Positions 25,648-34,711 of a stretch of DNA of 44,382 nucleotides are shown one piece after another. Positions within the stretch are counted from its first letter, which is position 1; every line of letters starts with the position of its first letter. Origin of the DNA: Bacteroidota bacterium. GTDB taxonomy: Bacteria > Bacteroidota > Bacteroidia > Bacteroidales > GCA-2748055. The notes beneath the pieces were generated by a model, which saw only the letters and a program-made list of their open reading frames with translations, had not been told where the DNA came from and did not search any database. Where the stretch lies: NCBI GenBank assembly GCA_024244665.1, contig JAAEOI010000168.1, positions 1 to 44,382 of the forward strand, read 5' to 3'. The position numbers were made by a program, and so were the translations under genes.

Positions 25648-27000
25648 ATGAAATCGAAACGATTACTCATCATCATAGGAATCTCGGCCGTTGTGCTGAT
25701 TCTTGTACTTGCTGTCGGAAAAAAGCAGGGCTGGTTTGGCAATGATGGCTATCTCAAGGTATCTGTTGAGAAAGGCATCTCCAGAGAGGTTCTTGAAATT
25801 ATAACTGCAAACGGAAAAATACAACCGGAAACAGAGGTTGCCATCTCGCCCGATGTCTCTGGCGAAATTGTGGAACTGGTTGTGAAAGAGGGAGATGAGA
25901 TTAAAAAAGGTCAGTACCTGTTGAAGATCAAACCTGAAGCCTACCAGATGGCTCGAAACCGGGCAGAGGCCTTCCTGAATAATTCCAAAGCCAGGCAGAA
26001 ACAGTCTGAAGCTCAACTTGAAATGGCAAGTCTCGAGTACGAGAGAAACAGCCGCCTGTATGAAGATAAGGCTATTTCTGAATCTGAATTTCAACGGGCA
26101 CTGACCACGTACAACTCTGCCCTTGCTGAAAAGGAGGCAGCTGAATACTCCGTTCAGAGCTCCAAAGCATCCCTGGATGAAGCCGACGAGAGCCTGATGA
26201 AAACTTCCATATATGCACCCATGTCCGGAACCATCTCCAGCCTCAGCGTTGAGCTGGGTGAAAGGGTTGTGGGAACATCCATGATGTCGGGAACCGAAAT
26301 GCTCAGGATTGCCGATCTGAGCAGGATGGAAGTGGAAGTGGAAGTGAACGAAAACGACATTGTGAGGGTAGCCATCTGGGATACTGCTATGATCGAAGTG
26401 GATGCCTATCCCGACACCCGTTTCACCGGGATAGTTTCCGAAATACCGGTTTCTGCCAATACTTCAGGGGTAAGCACCGACCAGGTCACAAATTTCATGG
26501 TGAAGGTTTTGCTTTTACATGAGTCATATGCCGATAAAATTTCTGAAAGCAATCCCTATCCCCTCAGGCCAGGAATGTCGGCCACAGCAGATATTCAGAC
26601 CGACCGGAAGAATGATATCTTTACCATTCCCATCCAGGCTGTCACCACCAGGCTCGATACAGCAGGTACGAAAACGCTTCCCTCTGCTGAGAGGGAGGCC
26701 ACCGGACAGATCAGTTCTGACGGATCCGCTTCAACCGAAACAATGAGCACTGCCTCCCAACCTTCCAATGACGAACCCATCGTGGTGGTATTCGTGGTAT
26801 CAGAAGGAAAAGCTATTCTTAAGACGGTGAAAACCGGGATTCAGGACAATACCTATATCGAAATCACGGAAGGGCTTGATCAGGATGCCGAAATTGTGGT
26901 GGCACCCTACTCGGCCATATCCAGGCAGCTGAAAAATGAGATGAATGTGGAGGTTGTTACTGAAGAAGAGTTGTTCAGCGGTGATAAAAAGAAGAAATAA
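25648..27000 (+). CDS. HlyD/MacA-like periplasmic adaptor protein
   Basis: A 450-residue membrane-fusion protein that links an inner-membrane pump to TolC. It has an N-terminal anchor (about 5-25), then the barrel-sandwich half VSPDVSGEIVELVVKEGDEI-type lipoyl motif (ISPDVSGEIVELVVKEGDEI here). An alpha-hairpin follows (about 105-180), then the second lipoyl half TSIYAPMSGTISSLSVELGE and a beta-barrel with EVNENDI. Residues about 335-380 form a Ser/Thr-rich low-complexity insert (TETMSTASQPSND) between barrel strands, longer than usual. The layout is MacA-like, suggesting an ABC partner elsewhere. tsaB follows 6 bp later. Confidence 0.93.
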   Translation: MKSKRLLIIIGISAVVLILVLAVGKKQGWFGNDGYLKVSVEKGISREVLEIITANGKIQPETEVAISPDVSGEIVELVVKEGDEIKKGQYLLKIKPEAYQMARNRAEAFLNNSKARQKQSEAQLEMASLEYERNSRLYEDKAISESEFQRALTTYNSALAEKEAAEYSVQSSKASLDEADESLMKTSIYAPMSGTISSLSVELGERVVGTSMMSGTEMLRIADLSRMEVEVEVNENDIVRVAIWDTAMIEVDAYPDTRFTGIVSEIPVSANTSGVSTDQVTNFMVKVLLLHESYADKISESNPYPLRPGMSATADIQTDRKNDIFTIPIQAVTTRLDTAGTKTLPSAEREATGQISSDGSASTETMSTASQPSNDEPIVVVFVVSEGKAILKTVKTGIQDNTYIEITEGLDQDAEIVVAPYSAISRQLKNEMNVEVVTEEELFSGDKKKK

Positions 27001-27006
27001 TCCTTT

Positions 27007-27726
27007 ATGACAGAGCCACTGATCCTGCATATTGAGACAGCTACGGATATCTGTTCCGTGGCAGTTTCTGAAGGAGAAAAGCTTCTGGCCCTGGTTGAAA
27101 GCGGACCGGAACGGTCCCATGCAACACTGTTGAACCGCTTTATCCGGGAAGCCGTTGATGAGGCAGGAAAGAGCCTGAAACAACTTGATGCAATCGCTGT
27201 CAGCAAGGGGCCGGGATCCTACACAGGGCTCCGGATCGGTGTCTCCACAGCAAAGGGGCTGGCTTATGGCCTTGAGAAACCCCTCCTTTCGTGTGGAACC
27301 ATCCTGAGCATGGCATGTGCAGCAGTTCAGGACCCGGAAGTTAAGGGCCTGATTTCGAAATATGGCGATCAGCTCCTGATTTGCCCCATGCTGGATGCAC
27401 GCCGGATGGAGGTCTACTCAGCATTTTTCTCCCCCGCCTGTGAATATTTCAGGGAGGTTTCGGCCGACATCATTGACGAGAACAGCTACAAAAACCTTCT
27501 GGAGAACCACCAGATCTGTTTCTTTGGAAACGGGGCTGCAAAATGCAGGGAGTTTATAAACGACCCAGGGGCACATTTTATCGACAGGCTGAACCCCTCA
27601 GCTGGAGCTATGATTTTCCCCGTCCTTCATCAATTCCGGAAATCGGAATTTGAAGATGTGGCCTACTTCGAACCTTTCTACCTGAAAGACTTCGTAGCCA
27701 CAAAACCAAGGAAAAAGATCCTGTAA
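27007..27726 (+). CDS. tsaB: tRNA threonylcarbamoyladenosine biosynthesis protein TsaB
   Basis: An ASKHA-fold partner of TsaD in forming N6-threonylcarbamoyladenosine at position 37 of ANN-decoding tRNAs. The 239-residue protein has the family N-terminus ILHIETATDICSVAV, the SHATLLN segment, the SKGPGSYTGLRIGVSTAKGLAY block (near 65-85), and MLDARRMEVYSA. It lacks the iron-binding histidines of TsaD, as expected. It follows the HlyD-like gene closely and is separated from efp by a -7 box, which suggests it is transcribed with the efflux genes upstream. Confidence 0.95.
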   Translation: MTEPLILHIETATDICSVAVSEGEKLLALVESGPERSHATLLNRFIREAVDEAGKSLKQLDAIAVSKGPGSYTGLRIGVSTAKGLAYGLEKPLLSCGTILSMACAAVQDPEVKGLISKYGDQLLICPMLDARRMEVYSAFFSPACEYFREVSADIIDENSYKNLLENHQICFFGNGAAKCREFINDPGAHFIDRLNPSAGAMIFPVLHQFRKSEFEDVAYFEPFYLKDFVATKPRKKIL

Positions 27727-27749
27727 GCAGGGGCTTTTGAACAAAATGA

Positions 27750-27757
27750 TATCTTTG
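27750..27757 (+). promoter_or_regulatory. -7 box of efp
   Basis: TATCTTTG matches TAnnTTTG and ends 15 bases before the efp ATG. A clear -33 element is not seen at 19-21 bases. Confidence 0.55.
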
Positions 27758-27772
27758 CATTAAAATCAGAAT

Positions 27773-28342
27773 ATGGCAACAACAGGAGATTTCAGGAACG
27801 GCTTATGCCTTGAATATAACAATGACCTCTTTACCATTGTACAGTTTCAACATGTGAAGCCGGGAAAAGGTCCTGCATTTGTAAGGACTAAAATGAAGAG
27901 CCTCACTACCGGAAAGGTGATTGAGAATACCTTTACAGCGGGAGTAAAAGTCACCACAGCCAGGGTGGAGAGGAGGCCCTACCAGTTCCTCTACTCAGAT
28001 GATATGGGATTTAACTTCATGCACCTGGAGACCTTCGAACAGATTACCATTCAACCCGAACAGCTGGAGAGCGCTGACCTGATGAAAGAAGGGCAGTCTG
28101 TGGAGATTGTGGTTCATGCCGATACAGAGACACCTTTAACAGTCGATCTTCCTCCCTTCGTTGAACTGGAAATTACCTATACAGAGCCCGGAGAGAAAGG
28201 CAATACGGCCTCCACCTCGGCCCAGAAACCCGCTGAACTAGAGACCGGCGCTAAAATCATGGTGCCCCTTTTCATTGATACAGGTGAAATGATCAAGGTA
28301 GATACCCGGGACCGCTCTTACTCGGAACGGGTTAAAAAATAA
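27773..28342 (+). CDS. efp: Elongation factor P
   Basis: Binds stalled ribosomes at poly-proline stretches and promotes peptide bond formation. The 189-residue length and three-domain layout are standard. The domain I tip loop [12 protein letters not shown] carries Lys32, the residue that is beta-lysylated or otherwise modified in some bacteria. The central [20 protein letters not shown] and the C-terminal [20 protein letters not shown] motifs are diagnostic. No modification gene (epmA, earP) is in the window. It probably shares a transcript with the SpoIIE phosphatase 21 bp downstream. Confidence 0.97.
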   Translation: MATTGDFRNGLCLEYNNDLFTIVQFQHVKPGKGPAFVRTKMKSLTTGKVIENTFTAGVKVTTARVERRPYQFLYSDDMGFNFMHLETFEQITIQPEQLESADLMKEGQSVEIVVHADTETPLTVDLPPFVELEITYTEPGEKGNTASTSAQKPAELETGAKIMVPLFIDTGEMIKVDTRDRSYSERVKK

Positions 28343-28363
28343 TCCCAAAAAATAGCATCGGCC

Positions 28364-29599
28364 ATGGGCAAGTTTTCCGAAAACCGGTTGAAACTCTCCA
28401 CATTCAAGTTGAATGCATTGCTGGATATCACCCTGGCCATTAATGACAATGTTTCCACCACCGAACTGATCCGGAGGTATGAGAAGATGCTAACCGATGA
28501 CCTGGATATTGGTAAGGTGATCGTTCTGAAATTCTCCGACAAATGGGATTGCCTGCTCAACTCAGGTTTCGGGAACAGCTTCTTCGGCCAGGTGGATCTG
28601 GACAGGGACCTTCACATTTACGATGAGATTTCATTTATTACCTCCGAGCCTCAACACTTCCCTGAACTGGTTGATATTGTAATACCGGTTACCCATAAGG
28701 ACCAGGCCATTGCCTATGTGCTGATAGGAGATATCGAGGAGGAGGGTGAAGGGGTCAGTCCCATCATCAAACACCTGCGGTTCATCCAGACCCTCTCCAA
28801 TATCATCGTGGTAGCCATTGAGAATAAAAGGCTCTTCCAGGAGTCTCTCAGGCAGGAGGCCCTCAAGAAAGAGATGGAGCTTGCCAGTAAGATGCAATCC
28901 ATGCTGATCCCCACCAGCGAAAAGCTCCCTTCCAATGAATTTATCACAATGAAAGCCTTCTACCATCCTCATTTTGAGGTGGGTGGAGACTATTATGATG
29001 TGATCCAGTTAAGCGAAAACGAGGTTGGATTCTGCATTGCTGATGTGTCGGGCAAGGGTATCTCTGCCGCTATCCTGATGTCCAACTTCCAGGCCAACCT
29101 TAGGGCACTCTATACAGCCGACCAGGGTATGGCCGATACGCTTACCAGACTCAATCAAAGCGTAATGAACAGCGCTAAAGGTGAGAAATTTATTACCCTG
29201 TTCATTGCCAGGTACAACTTCAACACCCGTAAGCTGACCTATGTGAATGCGGGCCACAATCCCCCCTTTCTGTATGAACCCGGATTAAAAAAGCTCACCG
29301 AGCTGGCCAGCGGGTGCGTAGGAATGGGAATGCTTGATGACCTGCCCTTTATTAATGAAGCTACAATCACCCTGGATGAACCGGCCAAGTTGTTTTGTTA
29401 TACCGACGGACTGGTGGAGGTGATCCAGGATTCAGGGGTTGAATTCGGCACAGAGGATCTGGAAAAAGAGCTATGCAATCCGGATTCACTGGAGGATAAC
29501 ATCAACACCATCATCGAAAACCAGAAGATCATGGAAGGATCAGCGGCCATTTTTGATGACATTTCCATTATCGGAGCGGAATTTCCGGGGAAAACCTGA
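28364..29599 (+). CDS. SpoIIE/RsbU-type serine phosphatase with GAF-like sensor
   Basis: A 411-residue PP2C-like phosphatase. The N-terminal region (about 15-165) is GAF-like in length and strand pattern (IGKVIVLKFSDKWDCLLNSG). A helix with EMELASKMQSMLIP then leads into the SpoIIE domain. Metal-binding acidic residues are visible: Asp209 in GGDYYD and Asp227 in DVSGKG, plus GHNPPF and FCYTDGLVEV. Such enzymes dephosphorylate anti-sigma antagonists in partner-switching pathways. No anti-sigma kinase or STAS antagonist gene is adjacent, so the target is unknown. It follows efp. Confidence 0.92.
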   Translation: MGKFSENRLKLSTFKLNALLDITLAINDNVSTTELIRRYEKMLTDDLDIGKVIVLKFSDKWDCLLNSGFGNSFFGQVDLDRDLHIYDEISFITSEPQHFPELVDIVIPVTHKDQAIAYVLIGDIEEEGEGVSPIIKHLRFIQTLSNIIVVAIENKRLFQESLRQEALKKEMELASKMQSMLIPTSEKLPSNEFITMKAFYHPHFEVGGDYYDVIQLSENEVGFCIADVSGKGISAAILMSNFQANLRALYTADQGMADTLTRLNQSVMNSAKGEKFITLFIARYNFNTRKLTYVNAGHNPPFLYEPGLKKLTELASGCVGMGMLDDLPFINEATITLDEPAKLFCYTDGLVEVIQDSGVEFGTEDLEKELCNPDSLEDNINTIIENQKIMEGSAAIFDDISIIGAEFPGKT

Positions 29600-29613
29600 A
29601 TCAGTTAATCCTC

Positions 29614-31074
29614 CTATTGAGCAAAATCATCCTCGGGCGACTGCCTGTGATAAACATCCATTGCAACAAGCATGGCTGTATATCCCCAGAAGAGTACTGA
29701 TACCTTATCTGTATCCAGGAAGTTATTCAGGAGGCCATGAAAATAGTATGAGGCCAGACCAATCAGTGCCGCCAGGGACAGGATCCTGATATTTTTCCGT
29801 TTGGACAAATAATATACCCTGATTCCCGTATAGATCGTTGTTCCCATCACCAAAAGCAGGCTCAGCAGTCCGAATACTCCTGCTTCGGCCAGCGGTCCAA
29901 GGTATTCGCTGTGAGCAGTGCCTCTTGTTCCAAAATCGGTACTGATCCTTGTCTTCTCATAGGATCGTTGATAACGTCCGTACTCAAACTGGTAGGTTCC
30001 CGGCCCAAATCCAAACAATGGCTTGTCCTTAAACATTCGTATTGCACAACTCCACCGGTTGATCCGCTCCAGGTTCGACTGGTCGGTGGAGATGTTTGAC
30101 ATGGATTGAACATGCTCGGTCAGCTCACCGGAAGATTCAACCCTGTTCTGCTCCATCTGGACCATAAGCTGTGTGCGGACCGAAAAGAATAGTCCGACAA
30201 GTATAGCAGCACCCACCATTACAATTTCGAACCGAATTTTTAGCTTGATCAGGGCCCAGACACCGATGGAGGCAAGGATACTGAGCCAGGTGGCCCGGGT
30301 ATAGGAGACTATGGTGGCAAATAGGACCAGAAGGATCAGCAGCCCCATCAGGAACCGTGAATTGATATCACCCCGCCTGATAAATATGAAAAGGGCAACA
30401 AGCATCGGCAGGATCAGCCCCAGAGTCGCCCCGTAAGAGGTATGGTCCTTATAGAAGGGCCGGCACACATTATGAGCCATTACCTGGTTGTCAAAACCGT
30501 ACTGGGCATGATGGATCAGGGTATAGATAATAACACCTGTCAGAGCCACAATAAAGACCCACATGTATGTATGCATATTCTTCTCCTTCCGGAACAGCTG
30601 GCTTGCGATCAGGTAAAAACTCACAATAAACCAGAGTCTCGCGGCAAAGGCCTTTAAAGAGACCAGCAAATCGGAACTGGTCAGGCTGGCGATAAACATC
30701 CATGCCAGATAAAAATAGATGGCCATGGTCACCGGGTGCCTGAGGATCCGTATATCGATCCGGTCGCCCAACAAGTATTTGATCATGTAAAGAAGCAGCA
30801 AGCCTGCCAGCAGCGGTTCCGTCGGCAGGTACATATCGATGGCAAGTCCCTCGGAAAGAAAGCTCAGGGGAATTGACAGGGGAACAAAAAATACGATGGC
30901 AAGCAGGTATTTATCGACCGATACTATTGCCAGCGCAACAAACAAAAGAACAGCGGGGATCAGGGGCACATAGTAGATTTCGAACGCAAGCATCAGTGCA
31001 TTCAATGCTACGAACCCAATCAGGATTCCCCACAGGAGAACCTTTGGATACTTCGCCCCGGATTCCTGTATCAT
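29614..31074 (-). CDS. O-antigen ligase family membrane protein
   Basis: A 486-residue polytopic protein with about ten to twelve hydrophobic helices. It contains the long periplasmic loop of the Wzy/WaaL type (about 300-400), including the FGFGPGTYQFEYGRYQ segment and TAHSEYLGPLAEAGVFGL, a signature of O-antigen ligase family proteins. Members ligate or polymerise surface polysaccharide. Ligase and polymerase cannot be separated by sequence alone. Its ATG overlaps the stop of the Wzz-like gene (ATGA arrangement), so the pair is translationally coupled. No glycosyltransferases are nearby. Confidence 0.88.
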   Translation of the reverse strand: MIQESGAKYPKVLLWGILIGFVALNALMLAFEIYYVPLIPAVLLFVALAIVSVDKYLLAIVFFVPLSIPLSFLSEGLAIDMYLPTEPLLAGLLLLYMIKYLLGDRIDIRILRHPVTMAIYFYLAWMFIASLTSSDLLVSLKAFAARLWFIVSFYLIASQLFRKEKNMHTYMWVFIVALTGVIIYTLIHHAQYGFDNQVMAHNVCRPFYKDHTSYGATLGLILPMLVALFIFIRRGDINSRFLMGLLILLVLFATIVSYTRATWLSILASIGVWALIKLKIRFEIVMVGAAILVGLFFSVRTQLMVQMEQNRVESSGELTEHVQSMSNISTDQSNLERINRWSCAIRMFKDKPLFGFGPGTYQFEYGRYQRSYEKTRISTDFGTRGTAHSEYLGPLAEAGVFGLLSLLLVMGTTIYTGIRVYYLSKRKNIRILSLAALIGLASYYFHGLLNNFLDTDKVSVLFWGYTAMLVAMDVYHRQSPEDDFAQ

Positions 31075-32042
31075 TTCTCCTTTATTACAGCTAACCGTGA
31101 TTTTACATTATCGATTACGATCAACACAATCAGTGCGAAAAGCAGCGACGCAAAAGTGGATACAATAACTATCAGGGATTTATTGGGGTAAGCTTTCTTC
31201 TCGGGAGGAATGGCCCTCTCAACCACGAATTTATAGGGAAGGTTTTGTTGTTCCTCCATGCGGGCCTCGTTGAGCCTGTAGCGCATGTTAATCATCATTC
31301 CCACCTCGTTTCTCATCTGGTGCATCATGGACATATATGTAACTCCGTGTTCAGCAAATGCCAGAACCAGGTTGTCGGCCGGATCGCCGGTGTTCTTAAT
31401 TCTCTGGGATATATGGTTGCTAATCATGTTCAGGGAATCCTGCATGGTCACCAGGTCGGTTTCACTCTTGAGATACTCATGCTCAACCAGCTCCAGGGCG
31501 TTGATGGCCCGCTCCTTTTTCATGCTGTTGAAGACCGTATCAACCAGATCGGATATATCATTTGCAATGGAAGCAGAGATTTCAGGATCACTGTCCATCA
31601 CAGAGATCTCAACAGACATGAATTCGGTGAGCCTGAAGTTGATGTTGGAACTGAACTGTTCGTAAAGCTCGGTGAGGGGATACTTTCCTTCCGGATCGAT
31701 CTCATAGTGCTCCATCAGCTCATACTTCTCAATGATACGGGTACGGATCGGTTCTGAATGCAGCACCTGGAGCAGTTGTTCGGCCTGTTCCTCCTCCCCG
31801 AAACCATACACACTCTGGTTACCGCTGTAATTCTGAGCCAGGAGCCCTCGGGCCACCGAAGCGTTGGAAGCAGGGAACATGATTACCGATGAACTGAACA
31901 TCGGGGTGATCAGCAGAGCGATTACCATGGAAGTAAGCGCTGCCACGAAACCAACGATCATCAGGGTAATCCTTTTGTTCCAGATGTAGATCAACAGATC
32001 TACCGAGTTGAAGTTGTAACTTTTTTGTTCTCTGTTTTCCAT
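31071..32042 (-). CDS. Wzz-like polysaccharide chain-length determinant protein
   Basis: A 323-residue inner-membrane protein with two transmembrane helices (about 27-50 and 292-314) flanking a largely helical periplasmic domain. The N-terminal helix and following TPMFSSSVIMFPAS match the Wzz domain. There is no C-terminal kinase domain, so it is of the non-kinase type. Such proteins set the length of O-antigen or capsule chains, consistent with the ligase-like gene directly downstream. It follows tyrS by 10 bp on the same strand. Confidence 0.88.
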   Translation of the reverse strand: MENREQKSYNFNSVDLLIYIWNKRITLMIVGFVAALTSMVIALLITPMFSSSVIMFPASNASVARGLLAQNYSGNQSVYGFGEEEQAEQLLQVLHSEPIRTRIIEKYELMEHYEIDPEGKYPLTELYEQFSSNINFRLTEFMSVEISVMDSDPEISASIANDISDLVDTVFNSMKKERAINALELVEHEYLKSETDLVTMQDSLNMISNHISQRIKNTGDPADNLVLAFAEHGVTYMSMMHQMRNEVGMMINMRYRLNEARMEEQQNLPYKFVVERAIPPEKKAYPNKSLIVIVSTFASLLFALIVLIVIDNVKSRLAVIKEK

Positions 32043-32052
32043 GACTATAATA

Positions 32053-33354
32053 TTATGACTTTATTTTGATCAGGTAGTAGTTCTTTTTACCCTTCTGAAC
32101 CAGCAGGTATTTGTTATTAATAAAATCATCCCCGGTGATCCGGTGATCGATGTTTGAGACTTTTTGCTTATTGATGCTGACTCCACCACCGCTTATCAGC
32201 CTTCTCGCCTCCCCTTTGGATGCAAACACCGCAGTGTCCACAGCCAGAATTTCAAGCACATCCTTACCCAGATCCGAGGAGGAGAGTTCAAACTGGGGCA
32301 CTCCCTCAAAAACAGAAAGGAAAACATCTTCCCGGATGGCTTTGAGTGACTCCGTGGTACCCTTTCCAAACAGGATTCCGGAAGCCTCCACCGCCATCTG
32401 GTACTCCTCACCGGAGTGGACCATTGTCGTGACCTCTTCGGCCAGTTTTTTCTGCATCACCCTCACATGCGGAGCCTCATTATGCTCCACTATCAGCGCC
32501 TCTATCTGCTCCCTATCGAGCATAGTAAAAATCTTAAGGTACTTCTCAGCATCCTCATCCGAAACATTAAGCCAGAACTGGTAGAATTTATAGGGAGTTG
32601 TCCTTTTGGGATCAAGCCAAACATTTCCCTCTTCGGTCTTTCCGAATTTTCCCCCGTCGGCTTTAGTAATCAGCGGCCATGTAAGCGCGAATGCCTCTCC
32701 CCGCTCAATCCGCCTGATCAGTTCGGTCCCGGTCACAATGTTGCCCCACTGGTCGGACCCTCCCATCTGTAGCTTGCACTGGTGATCGCGGTAGAGCACC
32801 TGGAAATCATATCCCTGTACAAGCTGGTAAGTGAATTCGGTAAATGACATCCCTGACTTACTGTCGCTACCCAGTCTCTTCTTCACAGAGTCTTTGGCCA
32901 TCATGTAGTTGACCGTAATGTGTTTCCCGATATCACGGATAAACTCCAGGAATGAATACTCCTTCATCCAATCGTAGTTGTTCACCATCGTGGCCCGGTT
33001 GGAGGCTTCAGTCTCAAAATCCAGGAAACGTGCAATCTGCTTTTTCAGAGCATCCTGATTCGTTCTGAGGGTCGGCTCATCCAGCAAGTTTCGCTCGGCC
33101 GACTTCCCGCTGGGGTCCCCGATCATTCCTGTTGCCCCCCCCACAAGCGCAATGGGCCGGTGACCTGCATGCTGCAGACGCTTCAGCATCATCACACCCA
33201 CGAGGTGCCCGATGTGCAGTGAATCGGCTGTTGGATCGATCCCCACATAAACAGTAAGCTGTTCTTTACACAACAACTCCTCGGTACCAGGCATAATATC
33301 ATGGATCATGCCCCTCCATTTCAGTTCTTCTACCAGTTTTGTATTCAGTTCCAC
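32053..33354 (-). CDS. tyrS: Tyrosyl-tRNA synthetase
   Basis: Charges tRNA-Tyr. The 433-residue protein has the class I HIGH motif at 47-50 ([10 protein letters not shown]), the tyrosine pocket region [20 protein letters not shown], a KMSKS-equivalent KFGKT, and a C-terminal S4 RNA-binding domain beginning [18 protein letters not shown]. The start appears to be GTG 33354. The family N-terminus ([21 protein letters not shown]) begins only a few codons in, while the first ATG would cut off the conserved EELKWRG segment. It lies 13 bp after cvpA and begins a minus-strand run with the polysaccharide genes. Confidence 0.96.
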   Translation of the reverse strand: MELNTKLVEELKWRGMIHDIMPGTEELLCKEQLTVYVGIDPTADSLHIGHLVGVMMLKRLQHAGHRPIALVGGATGMIGDPSGKSAERNLLDEPTLRTNQDALKKQIARFLDFETEASNRATMVNNYDWMKEYSFLEFIRDIGKHITVNYMMAKDSVKKRLGSDSKSGMSFTEFTYQLVQGYDFQVLYRDHQCKLQMGGSDQWGNIVTGTELIRRIERGEAFALTWPLITKADGGKFGKTEEGNVWLDPKRTTPYKFYQFWLNVSDEDAEKYLKIFTMLDREQIEALIVEHNEAPHVRVMQKKLAEEVTTMVHSGEEYQMAVEASGILFGKGTTESLKAIREDVFLSVFEGVPQFELSSSDLGKDVLEILAVDTAVFASKGEARRLISGGGVSINKQKVSNIDHRITGDDFINNKYLLVQKGKKNYYLIKIKS

Positions 33355-33367
33355 CTTCTGTTTCTAT

Positions 33368-33910
33368 TTAAATTGAGGCTGTTACCGGCAATTGCTTCTT
33401 TTTCTTACCAGGAATAATCTCCTTCCACTCCTGCTTCTTCAGGTAAGGAAAAATGGCCGGTGCAAATGAAGAGAGCGGTTTGTACAACAACGATCCCTCG
33501 ATATGCTTCGGTTTAATAATCTGTCGCTCCGCATTCACCTGATTCACGGGCAAGAGGATCATGCTGATCACAAATGCCGTTACCAGCACTCCGAACGCCA
33601 TACCCAGCAGGCGGTTCACAAAATTCAATGCCACAGCTTTGATCAGCTTGTCTATAAAAAATGCTGCCACATGAACCACAATCACTATGGTCACAAATGC
33701 AACTGCAAAGGCAATCACATTAATATGGCCCGGATCAATATTGAAAATCGAATCCAGTAAAGATGCAAAAAGAGGTCTTAATTTCATGGCCCCTAAAATT
33801 CCCAGGATGAGGGCTACAAGCGATGCGATTAAATGGACCATCCCATTCTTAAATCCCCTGTAAAGGGCAAAAAGTAAAGGAAGGAGAAATATAATGTCAA
33901 GGATATTCAT
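33368..33910 (-). CDS. CvpA family membrane protein
   Basis: A 180-residue protein with four hydrophobic helices and the CvpA opening NILDIIFLLPLLFALYRGFK, followed by a Gly-rich second helix (LVALILGILGAMKLRP). CvpA proteins are inner-membrane proteins linked to colicin V production and to resistance to envelope stress, and their mechanism is not settled. ATG 33910 is used. A GTG seven codons earlier would add a non-conserved leader. It is first in the run with tyrS, the Wzz-like gene and the ligase. Confidence 0.9.
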   Translation of the reverse strand: MNILDIIFLLPLLFALYRGFKNGMVHLIASLVALILGILGAMKLRPLFASLLDSIFNIDPGHINVIAFAVAFVTIVIVVHVAAFFIDKLIKAVALNFVNRLLGMAFGVLVTAFVISMILLPVNQVNAERQIIKPKHIEGSLLYKPLSSFAPAIFPYLKKQEWKEIIPGKKKKQLPVTASI

Positions 33911-34013
33911 TCTGTTGTCGTAAAATTCCACAAATTAACGGAAATCTTTGGAGCAAAAAAAGTTATTGCAAAACAGTTACCATGAGAGGTAAACGAATCC
34001 AGAACTTCCAGGG

Positions 34014-34709
34014 TTAAATAAGGCCGGGTACTTCACGGATTCCCTCAACCCGGAGAAAGCGATCCGAAACAGGATCCTCATCCACCTCTTCGTGAGCCCA
34101 TGTGGTGTGAAACGGTACATGAATGGCCCTTGCTCCAAGGTTCAGGGGAGGAATAATATCTGATTTCATTGAGTTCCCGATCATCAGGAACCTGGATGGT
34201 TCAATTTCCAGGTGATTCAAAAGCTGAACATAATGCTCCTCCTGCTTGTCGCTCATCACCTCGATGTGATGAAAACAGGAAGAGATGCCTGATCGTTTCA
34301 TTTTACCCTCCTGGTCGAGCAGATCACCCTTTGTGGCTACAATCAGCTTATAGTGGGGAGCCAGGCTTTCCAGCACCAACTTCACATCATCCAGCAACTC
34401 GATTGGGCGACGCAACATCTCCTTTCCGATCCCTAAAATGTGTGAAATTGTACGGGCTGTGACCGAACCGTCAGTCACTTGAATGGCACACTCCACCAGG
34501 GAGAGCATAAATGCTTTAATCCCGTAGCCGTACAGCTCAAGGTTGGCAATCTCGGTCCGAAACAGGGCACCGGATATATCACCGGTCAACCCGTAAGCTT
34601 CAATCAGTTTTACAAATTGCTTCTCGGCATCCCGGTAGTAAGGTTCGTTCACCCACAGGGTATCATCCGCATCAAATCCGATCACTTCTATCTGGCCATT
34701 ATTTCTCAT
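34014..34709 (-). CDS. HAD family hydrolase (YjjG-like)
   Basis: A 231-residue haloacid-dehalogenase-fold phosphatase. Motif I is GFDADDTLW (nucleophile Asp with the acid Asp two residues on). Motif II/III are IVATKGDLLDQ and the LMIGNSMKSDIIPPLNLG loop, which binds Mg. The helical cap region (about 25-105) resembles the YjjG/5'-nucleotidase-like subgroup. The substrate is likely a nucleotide or sugar phosphate, but cannot be read. It starts 2 bp after the metallophosphatase gene stop and is probably its cotranscribed partner. Confidence 0.9.
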   Translation of the reverse strand: MRNNGQIEVIGFDADDTLWVNEPYYRDAEKQFVKLIEAYGLTGDISGALFRTEIANLELYGYGIKAFMLSLVECAIQVTDGSVTARTISHILGIGKEMLRRPIELLDDVKLVLESLAPHYKLIVATKGDLLDQEGKMKRSGISSCFHHIEVMSDKQEEHYVQLLNHLEIEPSRFLMIGNSMKSDIIPPLNLGARAIHVPFHTTWAHEEVDEDPVSDRFLRVEGIREVPGLI

Positions 34710-34711
34710 AT

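Noticed and set aside
27001..27772. Possible transporter subunit after HlyD
   Set aside because: The gene there is clearly tsaB. No ABC or RND pump is found nearby.
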